Shown here in pieces: positions 58,606-64,000 of a DNA stretch of 64,000 nucleotides. The notes under the pieces were generated by a model. It made no database searches and was not told where the DNA came from. It saw only the letters and a program-made list of their open reading frames with translations. Numbering within the stretch: the stretch's first letter is position 1; every line of letters starts with the position of its first letter. The translations under genes and the position numbers were made by a program. The stretch comes from RGIG5579 sp045543495 (lineage in GTDB: Bacteria; Bacillota; Clostridia; Oscillospirales; SIG627), in the NCBI GenBank assembly GCA_045543495.1, contig JAZQMO010000015.1:1-64000 (forward strand). Reading direction: 5' to 3'.

Positions 58606-60330
58606 TTAGACCTCTTTCGCTTCTTTCAATTCTTTCTCAGCTTCTTCATTTTCCAAAACGGTATACGCAACCTTCCCCACCAAGGTTTTGGGAAGCGTTT
58701 TGCGAATTTCAATATCATAAGGGAGAGCATATTTTGCAATGTTCTTTTTACAATGCTCCCGCAAGGATTCCAGCACCTCGGCAGTCGGCTCAACCCCTTC
58801 ACGAAGCATAACAAAGGCTTTGATCTTCTGCATCTTGATCGGATCCTTGACCCCGATCACACAGCTCATCTGAACCGCTTCGTGGGAGTCAATAATATTC
58901 TCCAGTTGGGAGGGATAAACGTTGTATCCCGAGGTGATGATCATTCGTTTGATACGCTGCTTGAAGAAAATAAAGCCTCTCTCATCCATAAAGCCCAGAT
59001 CCCCGGTATGAAGCCAGGTTCTGCCATCGGGGTGGGTGCGAAGGGTATTTTTATTTTCTTCGGGATGATTCAGGTATCCGAGCATAACGGTAGGACCGGT
59101 CAAACAGATCTCGCCTTCTTCTCCGTACGGCACCTCTTCTTCGGTGCCGACCTTGCAGATCTTATAATAGGTATCGGGGTAAGGCAAGCCAATGCTTCCT
59201 TCTACCTCAATATGATACGGGGTCAGACAGCTTGCCGTTACGCATTCCGTGGTACCGTAGCCTTCCCGAACACGAATGGTCGCACCGTGATCGGCAAGAA
59301 ATTTATCGAATTTCTTTTTCAGTTCCACCGAGAGGCTGTCACCACCCGAGAACACGCCCATTAAAAAGCCAAGATCCTTGCCGTCAAGATAGTTATTTCT
59401 TGTAAGGTTTTCGTACAAGGTGGGAACACCGGCAATGTAATTGGGCTCTTCCTTGACAATCAGATCGGCATATTCCTTCGGCGTAAAGCGAGGAACTAAA
59501 ATGGTGGTGCCGCCTGCCACCATCATCGTATGCACACATACTCCGAGGCCAAATCCGTGGAACATAGGCATCGCGGCAAGCATTTTCTTCCCTGCCACAG
59601 GAGCGTGACACATTTGAATGGTTTGATAGGCAAGAGCATTGAAATTCAAATTGGAAAGCAAAATTCCCTTGGTTACGCCGGTGGTGCCACCCGAAAAGAG
59701 AATCACAGCAGGATCCACATCCTTCTGATCCGAAATGTATTCACCCGTATACGCTTTTCCAAGCTCAATAAAATCGTGCCAAAGAATCACATTTTCAGCA
59801 GCAGGTACCTTCGGGATTTTTCTGCCTTGCGTTAACCGATAACCGACACTTTTTACAATCCCGAGTGCATCGGCGATTCCCGCGATGATCAGTTTCGAAA
59901 TTTTGGTTTCTTTTTGAACATTTACAAATTTTCCGTAAAACTGATCCAGCGTTACCACAACATCAGCGTCAGCCTCCTTCAAATAGAAGCCGATCTCCCC
60001 TTCTGCACTGAGGGGATGGATCATCACCGCAATGGCACCGATACGGTTCAAAGCGTAAAGAGACATTACGGTTTGCGGAACATTGGGCATACAAAGGCAA
60101 ACGCGCTGCCCCTTACGAATTCCCAAGGCGCGAAACGCCTTTGCGCAAATCTCAACTTGATCACAAAGCTTTGAAAATGTGGTTTTTTTGCCCATAAAGG
60201 AAAGGGCAACCACATCAGGATAAGTGGCGGCAGTGTTCAAAAGAGCGCCCGACATAGAACAGGAAGGATAATCCAAGTGATACGAAACTTCACCGTAGCT
60301 TGCGAGCCAAGGGGTCTTCAATTCTTCCAT
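58606..60330 (-). CDS. Acyl-CoA synthetase (AMP-dependent ligase)
   Basis: 574 residues. A3 motif ILFSGGTTGVTKGILLSN (about 200), A5 REGYGTTECVTA, A8 TGDLGFMDERGFIFFKQRIKRMI (in part) and the catalytic Lys near the C-terminus (KTLVGKVAY). Activates a fatty or related acid to acyl-AMP then CoA thioester. The chain specificity is unknown. Starts two bases after the E2-like acyltransferase stop and abuts sufC, so it is the second of four coupled genes. Confidence 0.92.
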   Translation of the reverse strand: MEELKTPWLASYGEVSYHLDYPSCSMSGALLNTAATYPDVVALSFMGKKTTFSKLCDQVEICAKAFRALGIRKGQRVCLCMPNVPQTVMSLYALNRIGAIAVMIHPLSAEGEIGFYLKEADADVVVTLDQFYGKFVNVQKETKISKLIIAGIADALGIVKSVGYRLTQGRKIPKVPAAENVILWHDFIELGKAYTGEYISDQKDVDPAVILFSGGTTGVTKGILLSNLNFNALAYQTIQMCHAPVAGKKMLAAMPMFHGFGLGVCVHTMMVAGGTTILVPRFTPKEYADLIVKEEPNYIAGVPTLYENLTRNNYLDGKDLGFLMGVFSGGDSLSVELKKKFDKFLADHGATIRVREGYGTTECVTASCLTPYHIEVEGSIGLPYPDTYYKICKVGTEEEVPYGEEGEICLTGPTVMLGYLNHPEENKNTLRTHPDGRTWLHTGDLGFMDERGFIFFKQRIKRMIITSGYNVYPSQLENIIDSHEAVQMSCVIGVKDPIKMQKIKAFVMLREGVEPTAEVLESLREHCKKNIAKYALPYDIEIRKTLPKTLVGKVAYTVLENEEAEKELKEAKEV

Positions 60331-60332
60331 AA

Positions 60333-61226
60333 TTACTCCTTGTAATCGATTGGATTTTGGATCGGTTCGGTCAGAATTTCAGGATGGGAGAGAACATAGC
60401 GCAAATACTTGATACTTTTGGCAAAATAAAATCCATCGGCAATTCTTTCGTCAATGGTAAAGCCGAGGGGCAAAACCTCTCTCATTTCGTAGGAACCGTC
60501 CTTAGAAAATACAGGCTTCCATTTTTTCTCACCGATCACGAGAAAGATGGAGTTGGTGCCCCAATCCACCAAGTGGTGATAGTTGGCGGTCATTTTGATG
60601 CTGCCAAGATTGGAAACAAAGCAAGTGGTATGATAAGGATCCATCTTCTCAAGATCAGAAGGCAAAATGCCGTGATAATCCAGCCAAAACAGCAAGCGTG
60701 CTACAAGTCTTAAAAGAGGTCTTGGAATACGATTCAAAATACCGATGAAACTTGTTGTATCATCGGTGACATTTTCCTTGCGAACCTTATGAACCTCCTT
60801 TTGGATGCGAGAATGGATCTGCTCCAAGGGGGACACATCGCTTTCGGGGTCAATCTTCATAATAACAAGAGCTTCCTCCCCTTTGTCAGAGAACGCACGC
60901 TTCACAACAAAGGAAAAAGAAATATGATTGCGTTGATAAAGCCTATGCCCTTGCAGAAAACGATTCATATACGGGCGATGATAAATAGTCTTTGCCAAAG
61001 CGGCCAAAACAATGTGAAATAAGGTATATTTGAATTCCGGATCACAAGCATTCAGCTCATCCAGAAATCTTTGGGTCTCGGTAATGTCGATGTCGTCATT
61101 CAGCACAGCTTCATTGTCTGCTCTGCCAAGGAGTAGGTAAGGCATAAAAGAGTGAAGTGCATCCGCATCGTGAACACGGACAGCATCTCTTCTGCCGCCT
61201 TTTGCACTCTTATTGTTACGACTCAT
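60333..61226 (-). CDS. 2-oxoacid dehydrogenase E2-like acyltransferase, no lipoyl domain
   Basis: 297 residues. The catalytic-domain fold of E2/chloramphenicol acetyltransferase is visible (FVSNLGSIKMTANYHH, PLGFTIDERIADGFYFAKSIKYL). The usual HHRxxDG motif reads DERIADG: the Asp is kept and the His is Glu. Clostridial relatives beside acyl-CoA ligases share this change, so it seems a family trait. No lipoyl or peripheral-subunit domain. Possibly an acyl-CoA-dependent transferase working with the ligase. AAGGAG precedes the ATG. Confidence 0.78.
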   Translation of the reverse strand: MSRNNKSAKGGRRDAVRVHDADALHSFMPYLLLGRADNEAVLNDDIDITETQRFLDELNACDPEFKYTLFHIVLAALAKTIYHRPYMNRFLQGHRLYQRNHISFSFVVKRAFSDKGEEALVIMKIDPESDVSPLEQIHSRIQKEVHKVRKENVTDDTTSFIGILNRIPRPLLRLVARLLFWLDYHGILPSDLEKMDPYHTTCFVSNLGSIKMTANYHHLVDWGTNSIFLVIGEKKWKPVFSKDGSYEMREVLPLGFTIDERIADGFYFAKSIKYLRYVLSHPEILTEPIQNPIDYKE

Positions 61227-61323
61227 ATAAGCTCCTTAAAATGTATTTTAAGACATAAAATTATATCATATCACCATAGAATTGTCAACATTCGACTCGG
61301 CTTGAAGGGGCGGTATCTAACAT

Positions 61324-61357
61324 AAAATAAGGAACCGAAAAAACGGTTCCTTATTTT
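61324..61357 (-). terminator. Terminator of the two-component operon
   Basis: A 14-bp stem (aaaataaggaaccg and its complement) with an A-rich loop, adjacent to the histidine kinase stop. Confidence 0.88.
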
Positions 61358-62826
61358 CAGGCAAGGGGTAACAGAAACCAAAAGCAACTGCCTTCACCAA
61401 CCTTGCTATCCACTCCATAAAAAGCGCCGTGAAGCTCCAACACCTTCTTCACAATGGAAAGGCCGAGTCCCGATCCTATTTTCGCCGTTCTATGATGATC
61501 CTTTAAGCGATAATAGCGATCCCAAATATCAGCAAGATGCTCCTTTGCAATCCCTTCTCCGTGATCGATCACCTCAAGGCGAATATGGGTCTGGGTTCGT
61601 ATAAGACGTATAATCACCGTGCGATCTGACCCGCAATAATTGATGGCATTGTGAATCAGATTATAGATGACCTGAGTAATTTTGGAACGGTCGGCCAAAA
61701 CATAGGAAGGCAAGCCGTCAGCTTCGAGGAAAAAGCGGTATTGATCCTTCTCCAGCATTTTATCATAACGGTAAACGATCTCGGCACAAAGAGCATGAAG
61801 ATCAATTCTCTCAGGTGAAAAGCTGTTCATATCAGATTCAAGCCTTGACAGATCCAAAAGATCCGTAACAAGCCCCGATAGGCGGTGAGTCTCATCAATA
61901 ATGATTTGCAGATTTTCCGGTGTATTTTCTCCCGGAAGATCCCGCATTGCTTCGCTATAACTCTCGATCAAGGTCAAGGGTGTGCGCAAATCGTGGGACA
62001 CGTTGGCGATCAGCTCGCTTCGCAAGCGATCCACCTTGGAAATCTCATTGGCTGCGCCGGAAAGTGTATCTCTCAGCTCCGCCACCTCGCGATAGCCTTC
62101 TCTTCCCTCCATTACAAAGTCGCCCTTTGACAGGCTTTTAGAAGCTTTATTCAAAGAGATAAGAGGCTTTGAGATAATTTGAGATAAGACAACAGACAGA
62201 ACCAACGAAAGGAGGAGAAGCACAACGGAAACGATCATCAGCTCAAAGTAGAGCGTATCCACAGTTGAATCCAAGGGAATGATCAAGGCTGACTGCAATA
62301 TAAACCGCTCCTGCCCGTTTTTATTCTCAGTAATCTGACAAAACAGTAAACAGTCGTAAGCTTCGTCATAGGATACTTCATTTTCGTGAAAAAAAGGAAA
62401 ATCAGGCCCTGTCTGCTTTTTGGAATTGATGATAATTCCCATATCCTCCGAGGTCAGATAGGTTTCAAAAAAGAGATCTTCCGTTTCCTTGGTGCCAAGG
62501 TATAAATTGCGAACTGTATTGATGGAAAGGTTGTGCACCACACACTGCCCTCCCGCATGCTCACTGCACAAAACTGCGGCGTTAGCATCGTACACTGCAG
62601 TGCATTGGCTCTTTCCGTTGGCATGATTTAAGGCAAAGCCGGTGTAATTATCATCATTGATACGAGAAACCTCCGATGCGGCTTCTCGAAGAGAAGCAAT
62701 CTGTATTTCCCGATAAATATCATCTAAAAAGACAAACTGCAAAACCCAAAGCAAGGAGATCACAATGACACTGAATATGATCAGTGACAAAAAAAGCTTT
62801 CCCTGTATTCCGAATTTATGCTTCAA
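61357..62826 (-). CDS. Sensor histidine kinase
   Basis: 489 residues. Two membrane spans (about 12-32 and 195-215) enclose an extracytoplasmic sensor of about 160 residues, then HAMP, HisKA with NVSHDLRTPLTLIESYSEAM (phospho-His about 276) and a HATPase domain (N box QVIYNLIHNAINYCG, G boxes DHGEGIAKEHL and IGSGLGLSIVKKV). The ligand is unknown. The start is TTG, overlapping the response regulator stop by 11 bases. Confidence 0.94.
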   Translation of the reverse strand: MKHKFGIQGKLFLSLIIFSVIVISLLWVLQFVFLDDIYREIQIASLREAASEVSRINDDNYTGFALNHANGKSQCTAVYDANAAVLCSEHAGGQCVVHNLSINTVRNLYLGTKETEDLFFETYLTSEDMGIIINSKKQTGPDFPFFHENEVSYDEAYDCLLFCQITENKNGQERFILQSALIIPLDSTVDTLYFELMIVSVVLLLLSLVLSVVLSQIISKPLISLNKASKSLSKGDFVMEGREGYREVAELRDTLSGAANEISKVDRLRSELIANVSHDLRTPLTLIESYSEAMRDLPGENTPENLQIIIDETHRLSGLVTDLLDLSRLESDMNSFSPERIDLHALCAEIVYRYDKMLEKDQYRFFLEADGLPSYVLADRSKITQVIYNLIHNAINYCGSDRTVIIRLIRTQTHIRLEVIDHGEGIAKEHLADIWDRYYRLKDHHRTAKIGSGLGLSIVKKVLELHGAFYGVDSKVGEGSCFWFLLPLA

Positions 62827-63487
62827 AGCGATACCCCATTCCTCTTAGTGTGACAATCATTCCGGCATATTCTCCGAGATTTTTTCTCAAAAGCTTAATA
62901 TGTGTATCCAAGGTGCGAACATCCCCGTAAAAATCATAGCCCCAAATTTCATTGATCAGTTGATCACGGGAAAGAGCGATGTTGCGATTTTTAACGAAAT
63001 AGAAAAGGAGCTCATATTCCTTCGGCGATAAATCAATTCGCTTCCCGTCGATCGAAACGATTCTGGCAACAAAGTCCACACGAAGCTTATCGTGAGTAAA
63101 AACATCTGCTTGTTCCGTCGTATTTTTCTTTGCTGTGCGAGCAACAATGGCAGCAACACGAAGCATCAATTCTCTTGGAGAAAACGGTTTTACCACGTAG
63201 TCATCTACACCGATTTCAAAGCCGTGGATCTTATCGTATTCCTCCCCTCGGGCAGACAGCATCAATACGGGAACATCGCTATATTTTCTGATTTCCTTCA
63301 CGGCAGAAAAACCGTCAAGCTCAGGCATCATAACATCCATGATAACAAGATCGTATGATTTCAGTCTGCAAAGGGAAACGGCTTGCATACCGTCGGAAGC
63401 CTCCTCAGTTTCAAACCCATCAAATTCGGCATATTTACGAATCACAGCTCTAATTTTGGTTTCGTCATCTACAATGAGTATTTTCAT
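62816..63487 (-). CDS. OmpR/PhoB family response regulator
   Basis: 223 residues. Receiver domain with the acidic pair (IVDDE) and phospho-Asp in VIMDVMMPELDG (about 51), then Lys in VKPFSPRELM. Winged-helix DNA-binding domain at the C-terminus (RIDLSPKEYELLFYFVKNRN, VRTLDTHIKLLRKNLG). AGGAGGTG is well placed. Partner of the downstream histidine kinase. Confidence 0.96.
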   Translation of the reverse strand: MKILIVDDETKIRAVIRKYAEFDGFETEEASDGMQAVSLCRLKSYDLVIMDVMMPELDGFSAVKEIRKYSDVPVLMLSARGEEYDKIHGFEIGVDDYVVKPFSPRELMLRVAAIVARTAKKNTTEQADVFTHDKLRVDFVARIVSIDGKRIDLSPKEYELLFYFVKNRNIALSRDQLINEIWGYDFYGDVRTLDTHIKLLRKNLGEYAGMIVTLRGMGYRFEA

Positions 63488-63545
63488 AGATACACCTCCT
63501 TATAATATTCTACCGAAATTAAGTGAAAAACAGGTGAACAAGTCG

Positions 63546-63578
63546 AAAAAGTGAAAAGGAAAATCCTTTTCACTTTTT
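63546..63578 (-). terminator. Terminator of the gene entering from the right edge
   Basis: A 15-bp stem (aaaaagtgaaaagga and its complement) with loop aaa. Confidence 0.85.
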
Positions 63579-63581
63579 ACC

Positions 63582-64000
63582 TTACAAATTATTAAATGGG
63601 GTCAAAATATTACCCGAGGGCTTTTCCAAACGGCAAAAGATGGATTTATCAAAATCCTCTCCCAGATCCTCCATCAAAAGCGTCCCCTCTTCAGGCGAAA
63701 TTGAAGCGGAAACCTGCGAGGAATAGGAATTGTATACAGGCCTCAGGCACACCACAAAGCCATCATAATCTGCAGGAATCGTCAGGCTGTAGCTACCACA
63801 GAAGCGAACTGCAACCTCCTCATCCTGAAAATACTCCCAAGTAGAGGAAAACTGACAGTCTATCAAATAATCAACGCCGTCGTGGGAGGTGGTCCACTGT
63901 ATATTCTGTGCGGCATCACCTTCGGAATTGCCGAGATAGAACAATTCGCCCGTGTAATAATCGTACTGAGAAAAACGAACTGAATTAAAAATTCGGTTTC
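63582..64000 (-). CDS. Unknown protein, 3' part only (partial)
   Basis: The frame is open to the window edge, so the N-terminus is missing. The visible 138 residues (ending GNILTPFNNL) are acidic, aromatic and lack membrane segments; phrases such as CQFSSTWEYFQDEEVAVRFC suggest a beta-rich extracytoplasmic domain. No family was recognised. It is followed by a terminator, then the two-component operon. Confidence 0.7.
   Translation of the reverse strand, partial: NRIFNSVRFSQYDYYTGELFYLGNSEGDAAQNIQWTTSHDGVDYLIDCQFSSTWEYFQDEEVAVRFCGSYSLTIPADYDGFVVCLRPVYNSYSSQVSASISPEEGTLLMEDLGEDFDKSIFCRLEKPSGNILTPFNNL

Overview
The window reads as one contig from a low-to-mid GC, endospore-forming anaerobic Firmicute of the class Clostridia. 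The evidence is the sporulation genes (spoVAC, spoVAD, spoVAE, a ylmC/ymxH-type gene), IreB, RqcH, the Firmicute order dnaX-ebfC-recR behind a large SRP RNA, DUF951, a SufBC-like minimal Fe-S system, M42/M18 peptidases, strong GGAGG ribosome sites and many TTGACA-17-TATAAT type promoters. The Cys-rich CDTTCN repeats joined to choline-binding-like repeats suggest a gut organism with a decorated surface. No tRNA, rRNA or CRISPR array was seen.

Layout. 1-1.3 kb: 3' part of a secreted repeat protein. 1.3-9.4 kb: a small membrane protein, prfB (no frameshift site), spoVAE/spoVAD, a CofE-like ligase divergent from a LarA-like (DUF2088) protein, a decayed copy of the spoVAC 3' end, a lipoprotein, intact spoVAC, a small Cys protein and a GNAT acetyltransferase. 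The spoVA genes are therefore split by about 3.7 kb of unrelated genes. 9.45-12.15 kb: a compact integrated element of about 2.7 kb with a rolling-circle (HUH) Rep, a short tyrosine recombinase, GC-rich non-coding DNA, hairpins, and two att-like imperfect palindromes as direct repeats at its ends. Two CGAAC-N4-GTTCG palindromes at the 5' end of rep resemble Gram-positive LexA boxes. 12.3-18.8 kb: a leftward housekeeping cluster (IreB, unknown, DUF951, RF1, TsaC/Sua5, CoaE, M18 and U32 peptidases, thioredoxin-like protein), headed by RNase P RNA. 19.3-23.7 kb: murD and three tandem M42-type peptidase genes, the last lacking its catalytic residues. 23.7-24.0 kb: a MITE-like inverted-repeat segment. 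24.0-31.0 kb: a 2310-residue cyclic-beta-1,2-glucan-synthase-like protein.

31-45.5 kb: valS, a SLOG protein, a PcrA-type helicase, a P-loop ATPase, an AraC regulator, an O-antigen-ligase-like membrane protein, maf, a YgiQ radical SAM protein, a YgjP-like peptidase, a ComEC-like MBL lipoprotein, and a DUF421/DUF4363 pair. 45.5-56.9 kb: folA-thyA, a DUF1700/DUF4097 envelope pair, DUF378, recR-ebfC-dnaX behind SRP RNA, rpiB-tsaB-tsaE, rqcH, ylmC and a membrane protein. 56.9-64 kb: a four-gene operon (E2-like acyltransferase, acyl-CoA ligase, SufC, SufB/D), an OmpR-type two-component pair, and the end of an unknown gene.

The most interesting candidates are the mini Rep-Int element and its possible SOS-type control, the broken spoVA locus with its gene remnant and duplicated promoter, the dead M42 paralogue, the MITE-like segment, and the acyl-CoA ligase/Fe-S assembly operon. 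All functional calls rest on motifs and family knowledge recalled without database searches.
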